Shown here: in pieces, positions 8,153 through 15,527 of the stretch
How the letters are laid out: each line of letters opens with the position of its first letter
How positions within the stretch are numbered: the first letter of the stretch is position 1
Assembly (NCBI GenBank): GCA_002707145.1
Contig: PAMD01000013.1
Location: 1-16,079 of the forward strand
DNA length: 16,079 nucleotides
Origin: Flavobacteriales bacterium
GTDB taxonomy: Bacteria > Bacteroidota > Bacteroidia > Flavobacteriales > UBA7430
Reading direction: 5' to 3'
Made by a program: the position numbers and the translations under genes
Notes under the pieces: model-generated
Database searches by the model: none
Told to the model about the DNA's origin: nothing
Seen by the model: the letters and a program-made list of their open reading frames with translations, nothing else

Positions 8153-8884
8153 ATGAAAAATATTCTAATAACTATTTGTGCTAGAGGAGGTTCAAAAGGA
8201 ATTCCTGGTAAAAATATCAAAGATTTAAATGGTATTCCTTTACTGAATTACTCCATTAAGCATGCATTTGAATTTAAAGATTATATTAGTTCGAATGAAT
8301 TTCAGGTATCCCTAGCATTATCCACAGACTCTGAGGAGATCAAACAAGTTGCAGCAGAGGCGGGATTAGATTCTGGTTATCTGAGACCTGAAAAGCTAGC
8401 TAGCGATTCAGCAGGTAAATTAGATGCAATTAAGGATGTATTATTATATACTGAACAAATTAAAAATATTACTTTCGATTATCTTGTGGATTTAGATGTT
8501 TCTGCTCCTATGCGTACCCTAGAAGATTTATTAGAGGCATTTGAGCATTTCAGGAATAATATCGAAACCTTGAGTTTGTTTTCAGTAAGCAAAGCTCATA
8601 AAAATCCATATTTTAACTTGGTTGAAGAGGGGCAAGATGGTTATTTCTATCTGTCAAAATCAGGATCGCAATTTCTTTCAAGGCAATCGGCACCCAAAGT
8701 TTATGAAATGAATGCATCTTTTTATTTCTACAGAAGACAATTCTTCGATAAAACAAAGCTCTATTTATTTGATAAGTCTTTGATTTATGAAATGAAGCAT
8801 CAATCATTTGATTTAGATGAGCCAATAGATTTTGAATTCTTGAGTTATTTACTTGACCAGCGAAAGCTTCCTTTTACAATTTGA
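8153..8884 (+). CDS. legF: LegF/PtmB-like CMP-nonulosonate cytidylyltransferase
   Basis: A 243-residue member of the CMP-NeuAc/CMP-Kdo synthetase family. The N-terminal CTP-binding motif ICARGGSKGIPGKNIK is at residues 8-23, followed by LNGIPLLNYSIKHA. LRPEKLASDSAG at 77-88 and the LDLDVSAPMRTLEDL region near 112-126 match the sugar-binding segments. The C-terminal FDLDEPIDFEF is the usual family ending. It transfers CMP from CTP to the anomeric hydroxyl of the nonulosonic acid. SAPMRT replaces the common T/S-S-P-L-R-T, a conservative change. Its ATG follows the ptmE stop with no gap, and its stop lies 1 bp before the next gene, so translation is likely coupled. NeuA or PseF are alternatives on family grounds; context favours the legionaminic substrate. 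Confidence 0.88.
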   Translation: MKNILITICARGGSKGIPGKNIKDLNGIPLLNYSIKHAFEFKDYISSNEFQVSLALSTDSEEIKQVAAEAGLDSGYLRPEKLASDSAGKLDAIKDVLLYTEQIKNITFDYLVDLDVSAPMRTLEDLLEAFEHFRNNIETLSLFSVSKAHKNPYFNLVEEGQDGYFYLSKSGSQFLSRQSAPKVYEMNASFYFYRRQFFDKTKLYLFDKSLIYEMKHQSFDLDEPIDFEFLSYLLDQRKLPFTI

Positions 8885-8885
8885 T

Positions 8886-9797
8886 ATGAAAGTTCTAATT
8901 ATAGGTTTAGGTAGTATTGCCAAAAAACACATTGATGCACTGGAAGAAATTAATCCAGAGCTTATGATCTATGCATATAGATCTATGCCAAATAGTAGTG
9001 TATACAAGGATGTTGTCAATCTTAATTCATTTCAAGAAGTGAAGAGCTATAAATTTGACTTTTGTATTATTTCTTCACCCACATTTAAGCATGAACATGA
9101 CCTTAAGCTACTTGTGGATTTAAAAATCCCATTGTTCATTGAAAAGCCTCTTTCACATAATTTAGATATAAAATACTTGGTCAAGGCATTGAAGGATAGC
9201 GGTATCAAGACATATGTTGCCTGCAATTTGAGATTTTTGGAAAGTTTACAGTTTTTAAAGAAGTATTTAGCAGATATTGATAAGTTAAAAATTAATGAAG
9301 TAAATGTGTATTGTGGTTCTTATTTACCCGATTGGAGAGCTGATACTGACTTTAAATCAACCTACAGCGCTAATGCTGAGATGGGTGGAGGAGCTCATCT
9401 AGACTTGATTCATGAATTGGATTATATATATTGGTTCTTTGGGAAGCCATATAATGTTCATCGGGTTTTACGAAGTACTTCTTCATTGAATATATCCGCA
9501 GTTGATTACGCAAATTATACTTTGGAATATGATAACTTTGTAACTAAAGTAAGTTTAAACTATTTCAGACGAGATAGTAAAAGATCTTTTGAGATATTGT
9601 TAGCGGATAAGACGATTGAGCTTAACTTATTAAGAAATGAGGTGCACATAGATGGGGACTTGGTTTTTAGTTGCAACCAAGTAGCGTTAGATACCTATAA
9701 AGCTCAAATGGAATATTTCATTGAAAACATATCTTCTGAAACTTTTAATGACATTTCAGAAGCTTTTGATGTCCTTAGTATTTGTCTGGAAAAATAA
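8886..9797 (+). CDS. Gfo/Idh/MocA-family oxidoreductase in the nonulosonate operon
   Basis: NAD(P)-dependent sugar oxidoreductase of 303 residues, counted from ATG 8886. An in-frame upstream ATG at 8853 lies inside legF and is unlikely. The Rossmann motif VLIIGLGSIAKKH is at residues 3-15, and FIEKPLSH at 84-91 holds the family EKP motif (K87). GGGAHLDLIHELDYIYWFFG at 167-186 holds the catalytic-site histidine H176 and the D179 region. At 303 residues it is at the short end of the family. Genes of this family are frequent beside ptmA/ptmB-like genes. Here it may make the hexosamine precursor, or oxidise or epimerise a carbon of the nonulosonate or another glycan sugar; which of these is unknown. 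It sits 1 bp after legF and 9 bp before the SDR gene. Confidence 0.83.
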   Translation: MKVLIIGLGSIAKKHIDALEEINPELMIYAYRSMPNSSVYKDVVNLNSFQEVKSYKFDFCIISSPTFKHEHDLKLLVDLKIPLFIEKPLSHNLDIKYLVKALKDSGIKTYVACNLRFLESLQFLKKYLADIDKLKINEVNVYCGSYLPDWRADTDFKSTYSANAEMGGGAHLDLIHELDYIYWFFGKPYNVHRVLRSTSSLNISAVDYANYTLEYDNFVTKVSLNYFRRDSKRSFEILLADKTIELNLLRNEVHIDGDLVFSCNQVALDTYKAQMEYFIENISSETFNDISEAFDVLSICLEK

Positions 9798-9806
9798 ACG
9801 TTTAAA

Positions 9807-10538
9807 ATGTTAAAAGGGAAAATTATTATTGTAACGGGAGGAGAAGGTTTACTAGGTCGCGAAATGGTCAAAAACATTCGATCAAAGGGCGGTATTGCTA
9901 TTAGTGCTGATATCACCAATGAAACAGATTTAGCAGCATGCAATGTGAAGCTTGATATTACAGATGAAAAAGACATTTCTGCTGTTTTCACGGCTATAGA
10001 AAAACATTTTGGGAAAATAGATGGCTTGGTAAACAATGCCTATCCCAGAACAAATGATTGGGGGTCAAGTCTTGAAAATACAAGTGCGGAATCATGGCAA
10101 AAAAATGTGGATTGGCAAATGAACTCGGTCTTTGTTTGTATTAAGCATATAGTACCTTACCTGAATAAAACAAAAGGCTCAGTAGTAAACATTGGATCAA
10201 TCTATGGTGTTGTGGGTAATGATTTCACAATTTACGAAAATACAGGAATAGGTACTGCAGCTGCATATTCAGCGATTAAGGGAGGACTAATTAATTTTAC
10301 ACGTTATTTAGCATCCTATTATGGGCCAAAAGGTATGAGGTTTAATATGGTTTCTCCGGGAGGAATTTTTGATAATCAAAACAGCACTTTCGTAAGTCAA
10401 TACGAGCATAAAGTTCCGATGAAGCGAATGGGTAATCCAGATGACATTGCCCCAGCTGTATCTTTTCTTCTTTCAGAAGATTCGAAATACATTACAGGAC
10501 ATAACTTAATCGTTGATGGGGGATGGACTGCCATATAA
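9807..10538 (+). CDS. ptmA: PtmA-like short-chain dehydrogenase/reductase
   Basis: Classical SDR of 243 residues. The cofactor-binding TGGEGLLG is at 10-17 and NNAYPR at 76-81. The catalytic Ser is S131 in VVNIGSIYG, and the YxxxK pair is Y154/K158 in AAYSAIKGG. The C-terminal VSPGG and ITGHNLIVDGGWTAI are typical. Absence of the usual T-G-x-x-x-G-x-G spacing irregularities suggests an active enzyme. Campylobacter PtmA, an SDR encoded next to PtmB, is needed for the legionaminic-type flagellin glycan; a precursor-supply role has been proposed there. In this window it is the last gene of the operon and follows a Gfo/Idh/MocA enzyme, so the two may act on the same sugar (inference). Substrate and reaction direction are unknown. 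Confidence 0.72.
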   Translation: MLKGKIIIVTGGEGLLGREMVKNIRSKGGIAISADITNETDLAACNVKLDITDEKDISAVFTAIEKHFGKIDGLVNNAYPRTNDWGSSLENTSAESWQKNVDWQMNSVFVCIKHIVPYLNKTKGSVVNIGSIYGVVGNDFTIYENTGIGTAAAYSAIKGGLINFTRYLASYYGPKGMRFNMVSPGGIFDNQNSTFVSQYEHKVPMKRMGNPDDIAPAVSFLLSEDSKYITGHNLIVDGGWTAI

Positions 10539-10568
10539 GTGCCAAATTTTCAGACTGGAAACATACTT

Positions 10569-10604
10569 GTGATAAGAATTTGTTATTTAAACTATCTTTA
10601 TCAC
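10569..10604. repeat. 7-bp inverted repeat in the ptmA-downstream gap
   Basis: GTGATAA at 10569-10575 pairs exactly with TTATCAC at 10598-10604, with a G-T closing pair inside. The loop is about 22 bases and the stem is AT-rich, so it would be a poor terminator. It lies with a second palindrome (10605-10619) in the 91-bp gap before the transferase gene. It spans a TATCTTTA box (10593-10600) that resembles a -7 element. Confidence 0.35.
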
Positions 10605-10619
10605 TTCAAATTGTTTGAA
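10605..10619. repeat. Perfect 6-bp palindrome directly upstream of the KpsC/S-like gene
   Basis: TTCAAA-TTG-TTTGAA, a perfect dyad with a 3-base centre, ends 10 bp before the ATG at 10630. It could be an operator half-site pair or a small RNA hairpin hiding the ribosome start region. No regulator can be named from the sequence. Confidence 0.35.
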
Positions 10620-10629
10620 TTAAATATCA

Positions 10630-12132
10630 ATGAATAAACCCCAAGATATAGACGTAATGATATATGCCTTAACAGGCTTGAGTTCTTTGCAAATTGGTCT
10701 AACAGGTGAAGTGGTTAAACGAATTGTTAATGAAGGCAAAGACTATCGAATCGTAAAATGTGATAGTGCTTTATATAATTGTCATTTCAACCAATTTCAT
10801 AATGTTATTGCTTGTGCAAGTTGCCAATCTCGGATGTCATTCATACATGAAAAATCAGGAGTCCAGGTAGGGAATATTTTGAAAATGGTTCGCACGAAAC
10901 CAGATATTAAGTTTCCTTTTTTTGAAAATTATAAAGAAGTACTAGACTTCGAATACCGCGATATAAATATTGGCAGGGGAGTAGCATCAAGTTTAATTTC
11001 GCATTATCGCAACTACAATTTGAGCTCTCATAATAGGAAAGAATATATTGAGTTTGAGCTTAGGAAATCGGCTATTGTTGTAGATAATTTTTTAAGTTTT
11101 TTGAAGAAGTTTTCTCCAAAAGAATTTATAATTTTCAATGGAAGGTTTTCGGAGATTCATCCGCTTATTGAAATTTGTAAACAAAAAAATATTTCATTTT
11201 CTACAATCGAATCAGGGGCTAAGAATAAGTTTGAGTATTATCCCAATAACCTACCTCATAGTATAGATAATCGGAATGAAAAAATGCATTTGTTATGGAA
11301 GAAAGCAGATCCAAATAATCGAGAAGCTATAGGCCATGATTGGTTTAAAAAGAAACGTCAAGGTGATGAAACTTATGAACGTTCATTCAAGTCTGATGGA
11401 GCAAAAAATGATTTAATACCAGATCTAATCGAAAAAGGTAAGGAGAATGTACTGATTTTGAATTCCTCAGAAGATGAACTTAAAGTGATTAAAGAATGGC
11501 AGCATGGTTTCTATGAAAATCAGAATGATGTTATTGTTGAACTAATGAAGAAGTACAAGGGGAATAACAACTATAATTTTATTCTTAGAATACATCCAAA
11601 CCTTAAAGCCGTAAAGAATCAGCAGACACAAGAATTGGCTACATTTAATTTCCCTAATCTTAAAATTATAAAAGCAGATGTTTCTCTAGACACTTATTCC
11701 CTTATAGACCAAGTGGACAAGGTGCTAGTTTTTGGTTCTCTGACGGGTATCGAAAGCACCTATTGGGGTAAGCCTACTGTTCTCTTTGGCAAGTCTTTTT
11801 ATTACCATTTAGATGTTGTACATAAGCCTACAAACTATGCTGAATTATTTGAATTAATCGATCAAAAAGAATTGAAGCCATTCCCGCAAGAGAATTGTTT
11901 GATTTATGGTCATTATTTCGCCACATATGGGCATGATTTAAAATGGTTTGTGCCTAGGGGGAAATCCGAATCTCTTTTTATGGGGGAGAAGATACCTGTT
12001 TTCAATGTCAATGCTGGTATTAACTTGTTTAAATATATTGGTAGTTTCCCTCTATGGAATAAAGCAATTAAAGCTGCATATAAGCGAAAATTTAATATGA
12101 GCGATATCCTTCGATATCGAATGTATAACTAG
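10630..12132 (+). CDS. KpsC/KpsS-like capsule glycosyltransferase, candidate nonulosonate transferase, with N-terminal four-cysteine motif
   Basis: A 500-residue soluble-looking protein. The C-terminal half resembles the capsule synthesis family that contains KpsC/KpsS (retaining Kdo transferases, GT-B-like). It has FILRIHPN at 317-324, VSLDTYSLIDQVDKVLVF at 351-368, and GSLTGIESTYWGKPTVLFG at 369-387, the usual STxGIEAxxxGKPV-like nucleotide loop. The N-terminal half carries C44, C51, C62 and C65 (VKCDSALYNC, then ACASC), spaced like a metal site. GT-B partners often bind the acceptor with this half. Because Kdo and legionaminic acid are both CMP-linked ulosonates, and the gene follows a complete CMP-legionaminate operon, it is a good candidate for the transferase that adds this sugar (inference). 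No membrane segment is evident. ATG 10630 is 91 bp after ptmA. It converges with the sulfotransferase gene, leaving 1 bp between stops. A generic capsule assembly role is the main alternative. Confidence 0.6.
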   Translation: MNKPQDIDVMIYALTGLSSLQIGLTGEVVKRIVNEGKDYRIVKCDSALYNCHFNQFHNVIACASCQSRMSFIHEKSGVQVGNILKMVRTKPDIKFPFFENYKEVLDFEYRDINIGRGVASSLISHYRNYNLSSHNRKEYIEFELRKSAIVVDNFLSFLKKFSPKEFIIFNGRFSEIHPLIEICKQKNISFSTIESGAKNKFEYYPNNLPHSIDNRNEKMHLLWKKADPNNREAIGHDWFKKKRQGDETYERSFKSDGAKNDLIPDLIEKGKENVLILNSSEDELKVIKEWQHGFYENQNDVIVELMKKYKGNNNYNFILRIHPNLKAVKNQQTQELATFNFPNLKIIKADVSLDTYSLIDQVDKVLVFGSLTGIESTYWGKPTVLFGKSFYYHLDVVHKPTNYAELFELIDQKELKPFPQENCLIYGHYFATYGHDLKWFVPRGKSESLFMGEKIPVFNVNAGINLFKYIGSFPLWNKAIKAAYKRKFNMSDILRYRMYN

Positions 12133-12133
12133 C

Positions 12134-13013
12134 TTAAATAGGGTAGCCGTGCTCTTCAAGCTTTAATCCATATTTATGAATAAGTTTGCGATTATCTTCT
12201 TTGTATCGCTCTTGAATTATCTTCATATTTTTCTTATTCAGAAAACTTTTCTTCTTACATATTTTAGCTAACAAATAAGGGTCTAAAAATCTTTGCAGGA
12301 GGTAACGAAAATAAAATGTGCGCACAAAGTGCGGTAGCAAGAAGTTAGATGGTCTATGGTGACTTCTTATAAAATGGTTAACAAAGCGGAGCAACTTAAC
12401 ACTACAATTCGTAATGGAAATATTAGCGGTTTTAGGATTGAGTTTCTCTTTATTTGGCTCGTACTTACTACTAGTAAAATCTTCAATTTTCTTTATCGTT
12501 TCTTGTTCGTTCTTATATAATTCTTCGTTCAGTAAAACAAGTACATTTTCTTCGCCAAATAAGTTTTTATAAAATTTAATAATTCTATAAAAATTTAAGT
12601 GTTTTAAATTAAAGGAAAATCGCCATTCCTTGATAAAGAAATCGAAACTAGCTACGCCGCCTTCTTGAATATATTGTCGATAAATAGAATCAAGCAAAGT
12701 GGCTTGATTTCGTATGGTGATTATAATTTTGTTAGCACCAATTCGCTTTAGATTTTCGGCTAAAGAAACCTTGCCCAGACCAGTCATATAGAAAAGGGGG
12801 CCAAGTAAATTTTCATTCGAGTATAATATATTCGACTGATTGGTAGACTTAATTCTTTCTTTAAAAGCGTAAATATCAAGATCTATACTTGAGTCCTTCT
12901 AGAAGATCCTCGCCATTCATGTACCCATGAAAGTCTATTCCTTTTAGGTTTGGGAATATCTTTTTTTGTAAAAAGGTTGTTCCTGTTTTATGATAACCAA
13001 TATGAACAATCAT
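12134..13013 (-). pseudogene. PAPS-dependent sulfotransferase gene with a +1 frameshift
   Basis: The gene starts at ATG 13013 and reads 45 codons (MIVHIGYHKTGTTFLQKKIF...) before TGA at 12876-12878. The first 16 residues contain the 5'-phosphosulfate-binding motif HKTGTTFLQ of sulfotransferases. From about 12890 the next frame continues to 12134 as ...SIDLDIYAFKERIK... NILYSNENLLGP, then YMTGLGKVSLAENL. It then gives IIITIRNQATLLDSIYRQY, whose R-x7-S is the 3'-phosphate-binding motif. The full span is 880 bases, one more than a multiple of three, so the break is a +1 (or -2) shift in 12876-12905. The joined protein of about 292 residues has normal family length, and both halves are otherwise intact, so decay is recent or this is a sequencing error. 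ATG 12787 could only restart a 217-residue fragment without the PAPS motif. It follows yfhO by 29 bp on the same strand. The likely role was sulfation of a surface glycan. Confidence 0.78.
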
Positions 13014-13042
13014 ATTCTTAATAGAATTCGTTTGTAAACTGT

Positions 13043-15475
13043 TTAGGCTTGTAATACATCATCCTTTTTAAATAAATGATATATGTTTGCAAAAAGAATA
13101 AGAATAGTAAATAAACCAAAACCCAATGCTATCCATCTACCTTTGAAAAAACTTTCAGGCTTGCATTCAAAAACAACTTTATGCAAACCACTGGGTACTT
13201 TTAATGAGCGTAGTAAATAATTTGAACGAATAATATCAACTTCATTACCGTCAATATAGGCCTTCCACATTTCATTATCCGTAAACATTTCAGAAAATAC
13301 TGCCAGATTGTTACCACTTGAAAAAACTTCGTACTCTATTCTATCCGGGTGGTAACTGGTATATTTGATGTAATCGCTTGAGGAGGTGTTAAAATCTAAA
13401 TCTGCTAGAATTTCCTTAAACTCTCCTTCATGTATGACTGCAGTGTTCTTGAGATTCAAATCACTCATCGCTTCTATTTCTTCATCTGGATTTTGAACAT
13501 ATTTAAGCTCATTAACAACCCAGCCAATACCATTTGCCTGATTGTTTACGGCCAGTTTTCCGTCTTTTTGAATGATATATTTTGTGTTTAGCATATTTAA
13601 TACACCCATGTCAAATCTAGCAATATGCTTCTCTATAACATCTTGATACCTTCTTTGTTTTAAAGGACTGTATCCACCTATAGTGTTGTGGTAATATGAA
13701 GTTTTTCCAGAATTGAAGGTATTAATGGAAAGATCCAAAACCCTGTAATCTTCACGATTTTTTTCTGGGGCAAGAATCTCTTTATCGATATTTCTCGAAT
13801 TATAGAGAGCAGATATTTGCCCCGAGTTTTTATAAAGGTCCCAACTGTAGTATCTTTTGTTAACAGTAAGTAAATCAAATAATGTTAATACTATTATACC
13901 AATTACAAGTGCGGAATATTTGATTTTACCGTTTACATACAATACAATGAGAGTTATAACCATAGCTATTAATGCAATAGCTCTTTTTCCATCACTCCGT
14001 AAAAAATCTTTTCTAGCTTGAACGAAATCACTTACATCTGCTCCTTGAGCCGCTAAGTTTTGATCAATTTTAGAACTGAAATCATAAAAGTAAGGCATGA
14101 TGAAAGTTGCAAATAGCAAGAAGACTAAGAATCCGCCCATAGCATAAAACAATTTCTTGCCTAATTCATTTTTAAACTCTTTATCATCAAGTTTATAGAG
14201 AAAGGCCATAGAAACAACAGGAATCACAAAAACCGTTACACTAAGAATGGATTGAGGCGCTCTGAACTTATTGTACATAGGCACAAAGTCAAAGAACAAA
14301 CGTTGAAACCATTCTAAATTACTACCAAACGATAGCAAGACAGAAAGTAAAATGGCAAAAGATAATCCGATAGTCCATTTTGTACGATAGAATATCAAAG
14401 TCATTACTAAAAAGAAAATTGATATTACTCCAAGATAAGTGGGCGCTACAGAAAAGAAGTCCTTCCAGTATAATGGTGCTGCTTCAATTTTGTATTTTTT
14501 ATACAATGGAGAGTCTTTTGAAATTTTCTCTGCATATGATCCACCTGTAAAGCCAGGGATGATAGCTGTCATCATATCTGGAAAGCTATTACTCCATTGC
14601 ATCGCATATTCCCAATCCAATCCACTGGACTTTTTCTCTGTGTTTGTCTCGGTAGCTGGTGAGCTTAAAATTTTATCACCCCGCATGGAAATCTCAAGAT
14701 GAGAATTCATATTCCACAACCTATCAGCATTACTTCCTAAACCAATAACTACGCTAATTAGTCCTACAATAATTAATTTTCCAAGATATTGATACTCTTT
14801 TCCCTTGATAAGGTAGATTAATTGAATAAGAAAAAATGGAGTCATCATCAAGAATAAATAATAACTCATTTGTGGATGTCGGGTATACACACTGAAGCCA
14901 ATTCCTAAAATCAGAAGTAATGCTCCTTTCAACAAGCTTTTCTCTTCAAATAAAGCATAGAATCCCCATAGGATCAAAGGGATGAAAACAAGGGTATATA
15001 TTTTTGATTCATGACCTTCCTTGTATAATATTATATTGGTTAAACTAAAGGTAATACTGACTGCCATTAAGAAACTAAGTAGCCACGAAAAGCCCATGCC
15101 TCTTGCAAGAAAATAGCTTAACAAAAGACTAATCATGAAAATCATAGCTCCTTTTGACTTTAAAATACTTTGAAGCGTAGAGGCTATGGTATGGTAAATA
15201 TTAAGTTTAGAAACACCGGAGTATAATGAGGATGTACCGGCAAAAATACCGGGATTCCAGATTACAAATTTATCGATATCTTGAGTTTCAGCATAGACAC
15301 GTCTGGCTTGATTGTTGGAAATCGATTGACCACGATCTGAACCCATAATTCTCTCCCCTTGAAATTCAGGTAGAAAATAGACCAATCCTAAAAGAATAAG
15401 AGCAAGGATAGGAATAAAAGTTTGTAATTTACTTGTTAGGTTTTTTTTGTCGCTTTTATTAGATTTACTATCCAT
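13043..15475 (-). CDS. YfhO-family polytopic membrane protein, putative GT-C-type glycan-modifying enzyme
   Basis: An 810-residue membrane protein. After a short basic, Lys-rich N-terminus the first membrane segment is about 17-38. It is followed by an extracytoplasmic loop with MGSDRGQSISNNQARR and IWNPGIFAGTSSLYSG, the hallmark of Bacteroidota YfhO proteins. About 10-12 further segments lie up to residue 540. Then comes a large periplasmic domain, and a last membrane segment at about 777-800 preceded by VPSGLHKVVFECKPESF. Family length is usually 750-900, so it is complete. In Bacillus and Listeria, YfhO-like proteins are GT-C-type enzymes that glycosylate teichoic acids using a lipid-phosphate sugar made by a CsbB-like GT2. 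Whether that holds in Bacteroidota is not established. It starts on the minus strand next to a divergent methyltransferase gene and is followed 29 bp later by the broken sulfotransferase. Confidence 0.8.
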   Translation of the reverse strand: MDSKSNKSDKKNLTSKLQTFIPILALILLGLVYFLPEFQGERIMGSDRGQSISNNQARRVYAETQDIDKFVIWNPGIFAGTSSLYSGVSKLNIYHTIASTLQSILKSKGAMIFMISLLLSYFLARGMGFSWLLSFLMAVSITFSLTNIILYKEGHESKIYTLVFIPLILWGFYALFEEKSLLKGALLLILGIGFSVYTRHPQMSYYLFLMMTPFFLIQLIYLIKGKEYQYLGKLIIVGLISVVIGLGSNADRLWNMNSHLEISMRGDKILSSPATETNTEKKSSGLDWEYAMQWSNSFPDMMTAIIPGFTGGSYAEKISKDSPLYKKYKIEAAPLYWKDFFSVAPTYLGVISIFFLVMTLIFYRTKWTIGLSFAILLSVLLSFGSNLEWFQRLFFDFVPMYNKFRAPQSILSVTVFVIPVVSMAFLYKLDDKEFKNELGKKLFYAMGGFLVFLLFATFIMPYFYDFSSKIDQNLAAQGADVSDFVQARKDFLRSDGKRAIALIAMVITLIVLYVNGKIKYSALVIGIIVLTLFDLLTVNKRYYSWDLYKNSGQISALYNSRNIDKEILAPEKNREDYRVLDLSINTFNSGKTSYYHNTIGGYSPLKQRRYQDVIEKHIARFDMGVLNMLNTKYIIQKDGKLAVNNQANGIGWVVNELKYVQNPDEEIEAMSDLNLKNTAVIHEGEFKEILADLDFNTSSSDYIKYTSYHPDRIEYEVFSSGNNLAVFSEMFTDNEMWKAYIDGNEVDIIRSNYLLRSLKVPSGLHKVVFECKPESFFKGRWIALGFGLFTILILFANIYHLFKKDDVLQA

Positions 15476-15510
15476 AAATGTTGTTATTTTACAGGCTAAT
15501 CAGTAGAGCG

Positions 15511-15518
15511 CAAATATA
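15511..15518 (-). promoter_or_regulatory. Candidate -7 element (TATATTTG) for yfhO
   Basis: On the minus strand TATATTTG is an exact match to the Bacteroidota -7 consensus TAnnTTTG. It would place transcription start about 30 bp before the yfhO ATG at 15475. No clear TTTG -33 box is seen at the expected distance, where the sequence enters the divergent methyltransferase gene. The 52-bp divergent gap must serve both genes. Confidence 0.4.
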
Positions 15519-15527
15519 AATATAATA

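Noticed and set aside
8853..8885. An ATG inside legF that would extend the Gfo/Idh/MocA enzyme by 11 residues
   Set aside because: The Rossmann strand normally begins within the first few residues, as it does from ATG 8886, which lies 1 bp after the legF stop.
2042..10538. Pseudaminic acid pathway as the identity of the operon
   Set aside because: The NDP-sugar-cleaving enzyme is a NeuC-type 2-epimerase, not a PseG-type hydrolase, and the acetyltransferase is a beta-helix PglD/NeuD type rather than the GNAT-type PseH.
12134..12787. A free-standing 217-residue protein starting at ATG 12787
   Set aside because: The frame is open and conserved upstream of this ATG (SNENLLGPLFY precedes it), and the PAPS motif lies in the other frame further upstream, so this is the larger piece of a frameshifted sulfotransferase.
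14439..14702. Plus-strand open frame within yfhO
   Set aside because: Low-complexity composition with no recognisable motif, fully antisense to the conserved YfhO gene.
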